Shown here one piece after another: positions 1 to 6,563 of a stretch of 8,317 bases of DNA. The position numbers were made by a program, and so were the translations under genes. A model generated the notes under the pieces. It did no database searches, was not told the DNA's origin, and saw only the letters and a list, made by a program, of their open reading frames with translations. The stretch's first letter is position 1; every line of letters starts with the position of its first letter. Source of the stretch: Thermodesulfobacteriota bacterium (GTDB lineage: Bacteria; Desulfobacterota; QYQD01); contig JASEGX010000105.1 of NCBI GenBank assembly GCA_030017815.1, positions 1 through 8,317 on the forward strand, in the 5' to 3' direction.

Positions 1-1121
1 CAAGGAACGGGTATCTTAAACGTGATCTCCTGACCTTGTGCCGCGTTTATTAGTTCTTTCCCCCCGGCAATCATTTTTCCCAGAGTAAATGAGTGTCTCT
101 CGTCATGGGCAGGCCTTACCAGGCGTAGCCGGTCCCCAACGCCGACATCAGCGGCGAGCCTCACCAAGGCCTCTTCTCCGTGTGCGGTTATGATCTTCCC
201 CAGAAAAAGGCCGGCCGTGCCTGAAAAGTGCGGGGTGACGATATCCATAAGGCGCGGATACAGAAAGTACCCGGAAGTCGGCTTTCGGCCCAAACACCGC
301 CTTATTAAATCTTCAGCCCGGCCCAGGGCCTCTTCGTCACCTTCCGGCGCATCCAGCACCGTGCGGTAGGCTTCTACTATAGAGCTTACGTAGTGGGCGC
401 TGCGCATCCTCCCCTCGAGCTTGATGGAAGTGACACCGGCTTTTTTTAGCTCAGGCAGCAACCGGATAGCCGAGAGATCATTCATGGAAAAAAACGAGCC
501 GCGTTTTTTGCCGCTTTCGTACAACCGGCGGCAGGGCTGGACGCACCGGCCGCGCATACTGGACTTTCCGCCCAGATAACTGCTCATCAGACAGAGCCCG
601 GAAAAGCTGTAACAAAGGGCTCCCTGGACAAAAACCTCCAACTCAACCGGAGAATGCCGGTGTATGGCGCTTATTTCATCTATGGATAACTCTCGGGCCA
701 GGACCACCCGCTGAAATCCAAGCCCGCGCAGATGCTCAGCTCCCGGGTGGTTGTGAATGGTCATAAGGGTGCTGGCATGGAGACGAAAAGCCGGAAAGTA
801 TCTTTTGATTAAATAATACAGCCCCATATCCTGAATGATCAGGGCATCGGGAGAAAGCTCCTTTAATATCCTGAGCCCCTCTACTATCTCCGGCAGGTCT
901 CTTTCCTTGAGCAGGATGTTCAGGGCTATATAGACCTTTACGCCGTGTTTATGGGCGAAGGGAATCGTCCGGCTGATGTCCTGCAGAGAAAAGTTCTCGG
1001 CCTGGACGCGGGCATTAAAGTCACTCCAACCGATGTAAACGGCATCGGCCTTTTTCTCCACAGCCGCCCAGAATGCCTCCAGATTCCCGGCCGGGGCTAA
1101 GAGTTCGGTTTGTTTTTGCAT
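1..1121 (-). CDS. Peptidase U32 family protein (YhbU/RlhA/UbiU-type), 3' end outside window
   Basis: The reading frame is open from ATG at 1121-1119 down to the left edge, giving 373 complete residues without a stop, so the C-terminus is missing. An AGGA ribosome-binding site lies about 5 bases before the ATG. The N-terminus reads LLAPAGNLEAF, then ADAVYIG and FNAR, which is the classic U32 TIM-barrel start. The family signature is present at about residues 162-180 (EVFVQGALC then SGLCLMS). Four cysteines, C170, C177, C193 and C197, sit where UbiU/UbiV-type members bind a 4Fe-4S cluster. A second conserved block, SIKLEGRMRSAHYV, lies near residue 232. Characterised relatives are mostly not proteases: RlhA and TrhP hydroxylate 23S rRNA or tRNA wobble uridine, and UbiU/V act in oxygen-independent ubiquinone synthesis. 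A role in RNA hydroxylation is therefore possible, but the exact subfamily cannot be set without the missing C-terminus. The gene is divergent from the GAF-protein gene. Confidence 0.93.
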   Translation of the reverse strand, partial: MQKQTELLAPAGNLEAFWAAVEKKADAVYIGWSDFNARVQAENFSLQDISRTIPFAHKHGVKVYIALNILLKERDLPEIVEGLRILKELSPDALIIQDMGLYYLIKRYFPAFRLHASTLMTIHNHPGAEHLRGLGFQRVVLARELSIDEISAIHRHSPVELEVFVQGALCYSFSGLCLMSSYLGGKSSMRGRCVQPCRRLYESGKKRGSFFSMNDLSAIRLLPELKKAGVTSIKLEGRMRSAHYVSSIVEAYRTVLDAPEGDEEALGRAEDLIRRCLGRKPTSGYFLYPRLMDIVTPHFSGTAGLFLGKIITAHGEEALVRLAADVGVGDRLRLVRPAHDERHSFTLGKMIAGGKELINAAQGQEITFKIPVP

Positions 1122-1143
1122 AATTCCTAAAATCGGCTATAAT
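1115..1143 (+). promoter_or_regulatory. Candidate sigma-70 promoter for the GAF-protein gene
   Basis: TTTGCA (1115-1120) and a perfect TATAAT (1138-1143) are separated by 17 bases. Transcription would start near 1150 and leave a leader of about 100 nt before the ATG at 1254. The -35 hexamer (4 of 6 matches) overlaps the start codon of the divergent U32 gene, so the two genes would share their control region. This rests on sequence match only. I could not find an equally good promoter for the U32 gene on the other strand. Confidence 0.45.
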
Positions 1144-1253
1144 GCCAACCTATCCCGTGGCCATGGCGTGATAAGAATCATTGTATCCACAGCGGATATA
1201 TGCTAATCGCTAAAGACCGGGAAGTCAAAGGATAGTGTGAGTAAGACGTTATT

Positions 1254-2192
1254 ATGTCCGTCGATAGCCATCTCTTAAACATAATTAAAGTAATCAGCAA
1301 TGTTACCGACGCCTTTACTACCGCCTTATTTTTGGCCGACCCCAAAGATGAGAGTCTGACTTTGCAATCTTACTACAGTTTGAGCAAAAATGTCATCCCC
1401 GGGGTACAATTCGGCTATGGAGACGGCATGGTGGGCTGGGTGGCTAAAAACAACAAACCTATCATCGCTAACCAATTTGACAGAGACACCACTACGTTGC
1501 AGTTCTACTCGGCAGACGAGGATATCAAATCCTTCATGGCTGTTCCCCTTCCCCGCGGAAAGGGCGTTCTTTCCGTGGACAGCAAACATAAATACATATT
1601 TACTGAAAAAGGCCAGAAACTGCTTTTAGGCTTTGCCGATCTTATTGTACATGAAACAGAAGTCTCCGCCTTACAGGCCAAAGAACGCCTCTATGACCGG
1701 ATACTCAATCTCCACTACCAGGCCGACCGTATAGGACAGCAAACCAGAGATTTTAATGATTACCTCATCAACATCCTGACCTTATGCCTTTCTTTTACCC
1801 GGGCCGAGATGGGATTTATGGCCTTTCTTTCATCCCCTGAACCAGACGCTAAATACAGCCTTCCGGCCCTGATCGGTACGATAAAATCCAACCTCCAAAG
1901 ACAGCAGTTTTCAGTAGAAAAGGGTCTGGTGGGCTGGATCTTTAGAAAGAGAAAGCCGCTGGTTCTGGAGAGGATAGGGCAAGAACCGAGGAAATCCTAC
2001 CTTTTTACACCAGAAGAGCCGTTTAAGGGTTTTAACGCCTTTTTGGGTATCCCCTGTTTATTACAGGATTTCATGCCCGGGGTAATGGGTTTCACCAGTT
2101 ACAGCAAATGTACGTGGGAGACAGAGGAGATCGACGCCCTCTTGAGTATCGGGCAAAGGATTATCTTGACGAAAATGTCCATGAAAGGATAA
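1254..2192 (+). CDS. Tandem GAF-domain protein, probable small-molecule sensor
   Basis: The 312-residue protein has two GAF-like domains and nothing else recognisable. The first spans about residues 1-135 (GDGMVGWVAKNNKPI at 56-70, SFMAVPLP at 93-100, GVLSVDSK at 104-111). A helical linker follows at about 135-165, and the second domain spans about 165-312 (EKGLVGWIFRKRKPL at 222-236, FLGIPCLL at 263-270, GVMGF at 276-280). The repeated G-(D/K)G-(M/L)-VGW block shows the two domains are related. No kinase, GGDEF, HD or helix-turn-helix output domain is present, so it would have to signal through a partner or act as a ligand-binding subunit. An in-frame TAA nine bases before the ATG rules out a longer N-terminus. 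The ribosome-binding site is weak (AGTAAG). There is no signal peptide, so the protein should be cytoplasmic. The ligand is unknown. It lies upstream of mreB on the same strand, but 332 bp of repeat-rich DNA separates them, so co-transcription is uncertain. Confidence 0.85.
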   Translation: MSVDSHLLNIIKVISNVTDAFTTALFLADPKDESLTLQSYYSLSKNVIPGVQFGYGDGMVGWVAKNNKPIIANQFDRDTTTLQFYSADEDIKSFMAVPLPRGKGVLSVDSKHKYIFTEKGQKLLLGFADLIVHETEVSALQAKERLYDRILNLHYQADRIGQQTRDFNDYLINILTLCLSFTRAEMGFMAFLSSPEPDAKYSLPALIGTIKSNLQRQQFSVEKGLVGWIFRKRKPLVLERIGQEPRKSYLFTPEEPFKGFNAFLGIPCLLQDFMPGVMGFTSYSKCTWETEEIDALLSIGQRIILTKMSMKG

Positions 2193-2343
2193 TCTGTCTT
2201 CTGCGGGGCATGGGAATATCCGCGTGAAAAAAAAGCAATATTCTCTAAATCAGCCTGAATATATAGGCAACGTCACTGGTCATTAGTCATTGGCTAAGTG
2301 TGAAAATTTTTTACTAGTGAGGCGCTTGCAAAACTGTTTGTCA

Positions 2344-2382
2344 TCCCCGAATGCTTCTATCCCCGATACAGGCATTCGGGGA
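2344..2382. repeat. Perfect 11-bp hairpin inside the intergenic repeat
   Basis: TCCCCGAATGC (2344-2354) pairs without mismatch with GCATTCGGGGA (2372-2382) around a 17-base loop. The stem is GC-rich and would fold as DNA or RNA. It is not followed by a T-run on either strand, so it is not a typical intrinsic terminator. Confidence 0.75.
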
Positions 2383-2413
2383 CGGATATGGTTTTTCAAG
2401 CAGTTAGAACCAG

Positions 2414-2440
2414 ATTCCCGCTCAGAATCGCTGCGGGAAT
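2414..2440. repeat. 8-bp hairpin of the ATTCCCGC/GCGGGAAT type
   Basis: ATTCCCGC (2414-2421) pairs exactly with GCGGGAAT (2433-2440) around an 11-base loop. This is the recurring core of many dispersed intergenic palindromes. It can instead pair over long range: bases 2434-2444 complement 2339-2349, so two mutually exclusive folds exist. Confidence 0.7.
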
Positions 2441-2507
2441 GACAGAATGGAGGCTTTTGCAAGAGGCTCTAGTGACAAATGACTATTTGACTAATGACAT
2501 TCACTAT

Positions 2508-2513
2508 AGGAGG
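2508..2513 (+). promoter_or_regulatory. Strong Shine-Dalgarno site of mreB
   Basis: AGGAGG lies 11 bases before the ATG at 2525. It supports this start rather than the upstream start of the overlapping frame that begins at 2388. Confidence 0.8.
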
Positions 2514-2524
2514 ACACCGCTTAT

Positions 2525-3547
2525 ATGCTATTTGATCGCTTGTTCGGCTTTCTGTCTAAAGATGCCGCTATGGACCTGGGCACAGCCAATACCCTGATTT
2601 ATATGCCGGGGGAAGGCATTGTTTTAAACGAACCTTCCGTTGTGGCTATAAATAAAGATACGGATCAGGTCATAGCCGTCGGCCGGGAAGCCAAGGAATA
2701 CCTGGGGCGTACACCGCAAAAGATCAGGGCGGTCAGACCGATGAAAGACGGGGTCATTGCCGACTTTGAGATCACACAGCAGATGATCAAGTATTTCCTA
2801 CGCAAGGTAAATATAAGCCGCTTTATTCGGCCCAAAATGGTTATCTGCGTCCCCACCGGCATCACCCAGGTAGAAAAGCGGGCGGTCGTCGAGGCGGCAG
2901 AGGAGTCTGGAGTCCGAAAGGTGTTTTTGATAGAAGAGCCTATGGCCGCCGCCATAGGCGCCGGGTTAGAAATTGAGAAACCAAGCGGCCAAATGGTAAT
3001 AGACATCGGCGGGGGGACAACAGAGGTAGCCGTAATATCTGTTTCCGCCATAGCCTGTAGCGAATCCCACCGGGTAGCCGGAGATGAGATCAATGAGTCT
3101 ATTGTCCGTTATATGCAAAAAAAATATCAGATACTCATTGGTGAAAATACATCCGAACATATCAAAATAAACATAGGTTCTGCCTATCCCCTGGATGAAC
3201 CTCAGAGCATGTTTGTATCCGGCAAGGAGATCCTTACCGGATTTCCCAAAAGCATACCCGTCACTGATGCCGAGATACGAGAGGCCATAGCAGATCCGGT
3301 AAGTGGCATTATTGGGGCTATCAGCCGCACCCTGGAGAATACACCGCCGGAACTGGTAGCCGATATCCACCAGACCGGACTTTACATGGCCGGCGGAGGC
3401 TCCCTCCTTAAGGGACTGGATCGCCGCATCACCGAGGAAACACGCCTCAAGACCATAATGACCGAAGACCCCTTAACCACCGTAGTTATGGGCTCCGGCA
3501 GGGCCTTGGAAGAAATCAAGAATTATGCCAGGGTCTTTATTAACTGA
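2525..3547 (+). CDS. mreB: Rod shape-determining protein MreB
   Basis: This bacterial actin homologue polymerises on the inner face of the membrane and guides lateral cell-wall synthesis. The 340 residues match the usual family length. The N-terminus MLFDRLFGFLSKD looks like the amphipathic membrane-binding helix. Phosphate loop 1 is DLGTANTL (17-24), the conserved EEPMAAAIGAG follows at 137-147, phosphate loop 2 is DIGGGTTEVAV (160-170), RVAGDEINE is at 183-191, and the adenosine motif AGGGSLLKGLD is at 289-299. The C-terminal DPLTTVVMGSGRALE (315-329) is typical. A strong ribosome-binding site supports the start. The gene ends inside the next gene (23-bp overlap). mreC and mreD, which usually follow mreB, are absent, so this may be a second or isolated copy. 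The MAGGG and VISVSAIACSES stretches differ slightly from the commonest forms, but no key residue is lost. Confidence 0.97.
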   Translation: MLFDRLFGFLSKDAAMDLGTANTLIYMPGEGIVLNEPSVVAINKDTDQVIAVGREAKEYLGRTPQKIRAVRPMKDGVIADFEITQQMIKYFLRKVNISRFIRPKMVICVPTGITQVEKRAVVEAAEESGVRKVFLIEEPMAAAIGAGLEIEKPSGQMVIDIGGGTTEVAVISVSAIACSESHRVAGDEINESIVRYMQKKYQILIGENTSEHIKINIGSAYPLDEPQSMFVSGKEILTGFPKSIPVTDAEIREAIADPVSGIIGAISRTLENTPPELVADIHQTGLYMAGGGSLLKGLDRRITEETRLKTIMTEDPLTTVVMGSGRALEEIKNYARVFIN

Positions 3548-4331
3548 TACAGACAGCTTTATAGAAACGGCCATAACCGTAGCCCGGGAAAGTGGTCAAT
3601 TACTGAAGGAAATCTTCGGCCGGAAGCGAGAGGTCTATTTTAAAGGGGAAATCGATCTGGTTACTGACGCCGACCTCCGGGCTGAAGATCTCATTGTAAA
3701 GACTATTCACGCCAGATACCCGGAACACACTATTGTCAGCGAAGAAAAGCAGTCCTGGGCGGGCCTGTCACCTTACAAATGGATCATTGATCCCTTAGAC
3801 GGGACCACCAACTATGCCCATGGGTTCCCATGGTTCTGTGTCTCTATCGCCCTTGCCATCCATGACGAACCGGTTCTTGGGGTGGTCTATCACCCATTTC
3901 TGTACCAGCTTTTCCGGGCCAGGAAGGGCGCAGGGGCTTATTTAAATGAGGAACCTATTCGCGTATCCACCACCGGTAAGCTCGGGCATAGCCTCCTGGC
4001 TACCGGATTTCCTTATAACATACACACCGAGCCGGAACCGGCGGTTTCCCGCTTCAAGAAATTTCTTACACGCTCCAGGGACATAAGACGGGCCGGATCA
4101 GCCGCGCTGGATCTATGTTATGTGGCCTGCGGCTGTTTTGATGGTTTCTGGGAGGCCAATCTGAAACCATGGGATACAGCGGCCGGGGCGCTGCTGGTCC
4201 GGGAAGCCGGCGGATTGGTAACGGACTTCCAAACCCGGCCCTTTGCCCCGGCCATGCCTGAGATATTGGCCAGCAATGGCCACATACACGGGCAAATGGT
4301 TGCTGTCTTTCAAGAAGAAAGGGCAGGCTGA
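3525..4331 (+). CDS. Inositol monophosphatase family protein (SuhB-like)
   Basis: This is a Mg2+-dependent, Li+-sensitive-type sugar or inositol phosphate phosphatase, presumably cytoplasmic. The 268-residue length is normal for the family. The metal and catalytic residues are in place: VTDAD at 46-50, the SEE motif at 72-74, WIIDPLDGTTNYAHGFPWF at 86-104 (metal ligands D89 and D92), RRAGSAALDLCYVA at 188-201, and the second family signature with PWDTAAG at 215-221 (D217). Likely substrates include myo-inositol-1-phosphate, but family members also act on fructose-1,6-bisphosphate, NADP or PAP, and sequence alone does not decide. The ATG lies inside the 3' end of mreB, which indicates translational coupling. 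Its last 22 bp overlap the end of the convergent DUF167 gene. Confidence 0.95.
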   Translation: MPGSLLTDTDSFIETAITVARESGQLLKEIFGRKREVYFKGEIDLVTDADLRAEDLIVKTIHARYPEHTIVSEEKQSWAGLSPYKWIIDPLDGTTNYAHGFPWFCVSIALAIHDEPVLGVVYHPFLYQLFRARKGAGAYLNEEPIRVSTTGKLGHSLLATGFPYNIHTEPEPAVSRFKKFLTRSRDIRRAGSAALDLCYVACGCFDGFWEANLKPWDTAAGALLVREAGGLVTDFQTRPFAPAMPEILASNGHIHGQMVAVFQEERAG

Positions 4332-4618
4332 GCAGCTATTACTTTTTTCACTTCCTCAATAGAGACTCCTTCCATCTCTATGAGTTTCAAACGGGATTTA
4401 TGTCCGGTCTTGATGGATAGGTTTGTTTGAGGCAGGCCAAACAGAGAGGCAAGAAATCGAATACAGGCGGCATTAGCCTCTCCTTCTACCGGAGGCGCTT
4501 TTAATCTGATTTTAAGGGCATCGCCGTGATAGCCGGCTATACCCTCACGTGAGGCCTTTGGTTGTACGTAAACCCTTAAAAGTACCCCGTCAGTTGATGG
4601 TTGTAAAAATGGGGTCAC
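4310..4618 (-). CDS. yggU: DUF167/UPF0235 family protein (YggU)
   Basis: This 102-residue protein has the full UPF0235 pattern: LRVYVQPKASREGIAG (14-29), ALKIRLKAPPVEGEANAA (34-51) and IKTGHKSRLKLIE (69-81). The family is widespread and small, with solved structures but no firmly established function. The start is GTG (4618-4616). A GAGGGTGA ribosome-binding site is 12 bases upstream (4631-4638), a little far, but no in-frame ATG is nearby. It is the last gene of the yggT-divIVA-yggU operon, 45 bp after divIVA. Its 3' end overlaps the phosphatase gene of the opposite strand by 22 bp. Confidence 0.9.
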   Translation of the reverse strand: MTPFLQPSTDGVLLRVYVQPKASREGIAGYHGDALKIRLKAPPVEGEANAACIRFLASLFGLPQTNLSIKTGHKSRLKLIEMEGVSIEEVKKVIAAQPALSS

Positions 4619-4663
4619 TTTGCCGGATCTTCACCCTCTAAATCCACTCCAGAGATAATTTCG

Positions 4664-5167
4664 TTAAATAGCGCTCATAGCCTGATGTGCCTCGTTCGTA
4701 CCGGCATCCTTTTCTTCCGCTACTTCTTTCTCTGTGGCCAGCCATTTCGAAAGGCTTTCAATAAAAGCCTTAACCCGATACTCCATCTGGGCCTTTTGAC
4801 GTTTCAACTGGTTGATCTCTTCCTGGACCTGGGCCGCCTGAATATGGGCACTTTCCACCATCTTTTTGGCTTCAAGTTCGGCTTGAGTTACTATAAGCTT
4901 GGCCTGACGCTCGGCATTGGATTTCATCTCATCCACTACACGCTGGGCAGAAACAAAGGCCGTTTGAAAAGTCTTTTCCTTCTCTTCAAAATTAGCCTGG
5001 TTTTCCCTGAGCCTTTTTACCTCATCCTTAAGGGCGCTATTTTCATGGAGCGCCTCTTTGAGTTCTTCCGCTACCAATTCCAGGAAGGAATCTACTTCCC
5101 GCGCGTCAAAACCGCGGAAACGGACCCGAAACTCCTGTTGTTGAATGTCCATAGGTGTAATACGCAT
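4664..5167 (-). CDS. divIVA: DivIVA-domain protein
   Basis: This coiled-coil protein of the DivIVA/GpsB type binds curved or septal membrane and recruits partners in division or polar growth. With the ATG at 5167-5165 it has 167 residues. The N-terminal domain reads MRITPMDIQQQEFRVRFRGF and continues DAREVDSFLELVAEEL, the typical membrane-binding and dimerisation region. From about residue 35 to 150 it is almost uninterrupted heptad-like coiled coil rich in E, K, A and Q, followed by an acidic disordered tail. I prefer this ATG over the in-frame TTG two codons upstream, because a GAGGG site lies at proper spacing (about 9 bases) from the ATG and too close to the TTG. It lies 28 bp downstream of yggT. 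The YggT-DivIVA-DUF167 order is conserved in Desulfobacterota; the usual yggS/proC upstream partners are not seen here. Confidence 0.93.
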   Translation of the reverse strand: MRITPMDIQQQEFRVRFRGFDAREVDSFLELVAEELKEALHENSALKDEVKRLRENQANFEEKEKTFQTAFVSAQRVVDEMKSNAERQAKLIVTQAELEAKKMVESAHIQAAQVQEEINQLKRQKAQMEYRVKAFIESLSKWLATEKEVAEEKDAGTNEAHQAMSAI

Positions 5168-5195
5168 ATACAATCACCCTCTTTGGATGGGTTAA

Positions 5196-5495
5196 TCAAC
5201 CAAGCTGTCCGGCTATATCGGCCAGAGTTGGCACAAGAAAACTTTGCAGGAAAACAATGATCAATATGATAATTATTGGCGAAAAATCCATGCCACCAAG
5301 GCTGATGGGAAGAAGCCGGCGCACCCGGTCTAGGACGGGCTCAGTCACCCCGTAAAGGAAGCGAACAAGAGGATTGTACGGATCAGGACTGACCCAGGAA
5401 ATGACCGCCCGGGCAATAATGACCCACATATAAAGTGATAATGCTATGTCGATTATCTTGGCCAAGGCATGCAAAAAATTTCCAAAAACGAACAT
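5196..5495 (-). CDS. yggT: YggT family integral membrane protein
   Basis: This small inner-membrane protein (99 residues) has two predicted transmembrane helices, at about 10-35 (IIDIALSLYMWVIIARAVI) and 72-90 (SPIIIILIIVFLQSFLVP). Between them is the family hallmark, SWVSPDPYNPLVRFLYGVTE then PVLDRVRRLLP. YggT relatives include the chloroplast CCB3/YLMG proteins and Gram-positive YlmG next to divIVA. A role in membrane or nucleoid organisation is proposed, but the biochemical function is unknown. A GTG six codons upstream could also start the frame, but AGGA at 5503-5506 is 7 bases from the ATG at 5495, so the ATG is better. The gene is first in the yggT-divIVA-yggU operon and has its own promoter at 5545-5574. 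Confidence 0.93.
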   Translation of the reverse strand: MFVFGNFLHALAKIIDIALSLYMWVIIARAVISWVSPDPYNPLVRFLYGVTEPVLDRVRRLLPISLGGMDFSPIIIILIIVFLQSFLVPTLADIAGQLG

Positions 5496-5544
5496 CGGCA
5501 CATCCTTATGCACAGGGACTGGCCCCGAATTAAAAATGCTACGA

Positions 5545-5574
5545 ATTATATCGGCATTTCTGGAAAATAGTCAA
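5545..5574 (-). promoter_or_regulatory. Sigma-70-type promoter of the yggT-divIVA-yggU operon
   Basis: Read on the minus strand, TTGACT (5574-5569) is followed after 18 bases by a perfect TATAAT (5550-5545). Transcription would start near 5538, leaving a leader of about 40 nt before yggT. It lies in the 101-bp gap after the M28 peptidase gene and so separates the two transcription units. Confidence 0.7.
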
Positions 5575-5596
5575 GGAGTAAACAGAAATAAATATC

Positions 5597-6502
5597 TCAG
5601 GCCGGATTGCAGCAGGCCGCCACTACTGCTTTGGCCACTCTGGACATAAAGGTGAAGTCCAGGGTCTCCAGTCTGTCATACGGCGTGTGATAGTTAGGAT
5701 TGCGGAACATGGCGGTATCCGTGAGCATCAGGGCCGGATACCCCTGATCCCAGAAGGGGGCGTGGTCGCTAAACCTGGTTTCCGGTATCAGGCGGCCTGA
5801 AAAAGGTACCTTATAGCCCACCACCGGAAGCTCCGGGACGCATTTTGTTGCAGACCCGCAGAAGCTCTCTAAAAGACCCTTTGATCTCCGGTTGGCGATA
5901 ACCGCCAGGAAATTTCCCGTATCCGGCGCAGTGATCCTGGCCAGGGGTGGAAGAGATTGGCTTTGCGGCCTTTCGCTCGTGTAGCCGACGGACTCCAGGA
6001 TGAGCACGCCCTTATATTTCACTCCTTTTTTCCCGGCCTCCCCGGCAAAATAACGGCTTCCGATGAGAAAGGAGAGGGTCATTACCGGGAGCTGAGGTTC
6101 TTCCAGGGTAAAGGCTACGAATTCCAGAGTACGGTCAAGCTTAGCACTGGATAGGATACGCGCCGCCTCCAGAAACACGGCCACCCCGCTTGCGTTGTCG
6201 TCCGCCCCCGGGCTGCCCAGGGCTGCATCATAATGGGCGCCAACCAGGAGTAAATCAGTATCCTTCTTTCCTTGGAGCGTGCCGATAATGTTCCGGTAAG
6301 TCCTGCCGTGAAACGGCACCACCTGGCTCTGTATGGCAAGTCCAAAGGAATCAAAGGTCCTTTGGACAAAAACCGCCCTCTCCTCCAGCTCCGATGGATT
6401 CTTCCAGGCATGGCGCAGACCGGTTATGGACGAGGTGTAGTACCTTAGATTCCCGATATCTACCTGGACCGTCAGGTTCGCTATGTCACCAGATGCGGGC
6501 AT
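5597..6502 (-). CDS. M28-family zinc aminopeptidase
   Basis: This is a 301-residue dinuclear-zinc metallopeptidase related to aminopeptidase S/Ap1 and glutaminyl cyclase. The co-catalytic site is complete: H90 and D92 in GAHYDA, bridging D101 in SPGADDNASGVAV, the general base and ligand pair E134/E135 in FTLEEPQ, E170 in ILESVGY, and H272 in NYHTPYDRLE. SDHAPFWDQGYPALMLTDTA (245-264) is also typical of M28. Most secreted relatives carry a signal peptide. This one does not, and an in-frame TAG 18 bases before the ATG excludes a longer N-terminus, so it is probably cytoplasmic or its start has been lost by mutation. No clear ribosome-binding site is seen. It is on the same strand as yggT but is followed by yggT's own promoter, so it is likely a separate unit. 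The substrate is unknown. Confidence 0.93.
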   Translation of the reverse strand: MPASGDIANLTVQVDIGNLRYYTSSITGLRHAWKNPSELEERAVFVQRTFDSFGLAIQSQVVPFHGRTYRNIIGTLQGKKDTDLLLVGAHYDAALGSPGADDNASGVAVFLEAARILSSAKLDRTLEFVAFTLEEPQLPVMTLSFLIGSRYFAGEAGKKGVKYKGVLILESVGYTSERPQSQSLPPLARITAPDTGNFLAVIANRRSKGLLESFCGSATKCVPELPVVGYKVPFSGRLIPETRFSDHAPFWDQGYPALMLTDTAMFRNPNYHTPYDRLETLDFTFMSRVAKAVVAACCNPA

Positions 6503-6534
6503 AGGGACTATGTTAATCTAAAATATTGCCTTTT

Positions 6535-6554
6535 TGTCAACAAGATTTTTGACA
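6535..6554. promoter_or_regulatory. TGTCAA-N8-TTGACA inverted repeat (back-to-back -35 elements or operator)
   Basis: TGTCAA (6535-6540) and TTGACA (6549-6554) form a perfect 6-bp inverted repeat. Read outward, each is a consensus -35 hexamer. On the minus strand it could serve the M28 gene, whose ATG is 32 bases away, but I see no good -10 at 16-18 bases on either side. A regulator-binding site is an alternative. Confidence 0.3.
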
Positions 6555-6563
6555 TTCCACCAG

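Larger units (their letters stand above)
2279..2498. repeat. Nested palindromic intergenic repeat (MITE-like)
   Basis: Several inverted pairs are arranged around a common centre. The outermost is an exact 11-base pair, GTCATTAGTCA at 2279-2289 and its reverse complement at 2488-2498. Next are imperfect arms containing ACTAG and TTGCAAAA at 2313-2333 and 2455-2472. Inside these, TGTCATCCCCG (2339-2349) is matched 10/11 by the complement at 2434-2444. The core carries two separate hairpins (2344-2382 and 2414-2440). The ORF-free content and nested symmetry fit a non-autonomous dispersed repeat. The CTTGCAAAA...TGTCATTCCCG pattern resembles intergenic repeats I recall from Desulfobacterota genomes. 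No transposase is in this window, and no clear target-site duplication was found. Confidence 0.65.
2193..2524. other. 332-bp non-coding spacer before mreB
   Basis: No credible gene is seen. The short frame at 2388-2597 begins inside a palindrome and then runs through the mreB start in another frame, so it is a shadow. The stretch holds an A-run (2227-2234), the nested palindromic repeat at 2279-2498, and the mreB ribosome-binding site. I could not identify a convincing -10/-35 pair for mreB. Any promoter must lie inside or upstream of the repeat. Confidence 0.7.

Noticed and set aside
2203..2234. Possible terminator after the GAF-protein gene
   Set aside because: GCGG/CCGC can pair, but the stem is 4 bp and is followed by A rather than T on the plus strand. 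On the minus strand there is no gene to terminate.
2272..2504. GTCATT-rich flanks as a CRISPR array or tandem repeat
   Set aside because: There are only two or three short copies, inverted with respect to each other, without regular spacers.
2388..2597. Plus-strand open frame of 69 codons before mreB
   Set aside because: It starts inside a palindromic repeat, has no ribosome-binding site and overlaps the mreB start in another frame. The mreB ribosome site and protein conservation win.
2665..3370. Two minus-strand frames inside mreB (142 and 134 codons)
   Set aside because: They are shadows of a strongly conserved gene, with no recognisable domain.
4685..5260. Long plus-strand open frame of 191 codons
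   Set aside because: It is the antisense of divIVA and the end of yggT. The protein is a low-information F/L-rich string with no family pattern.
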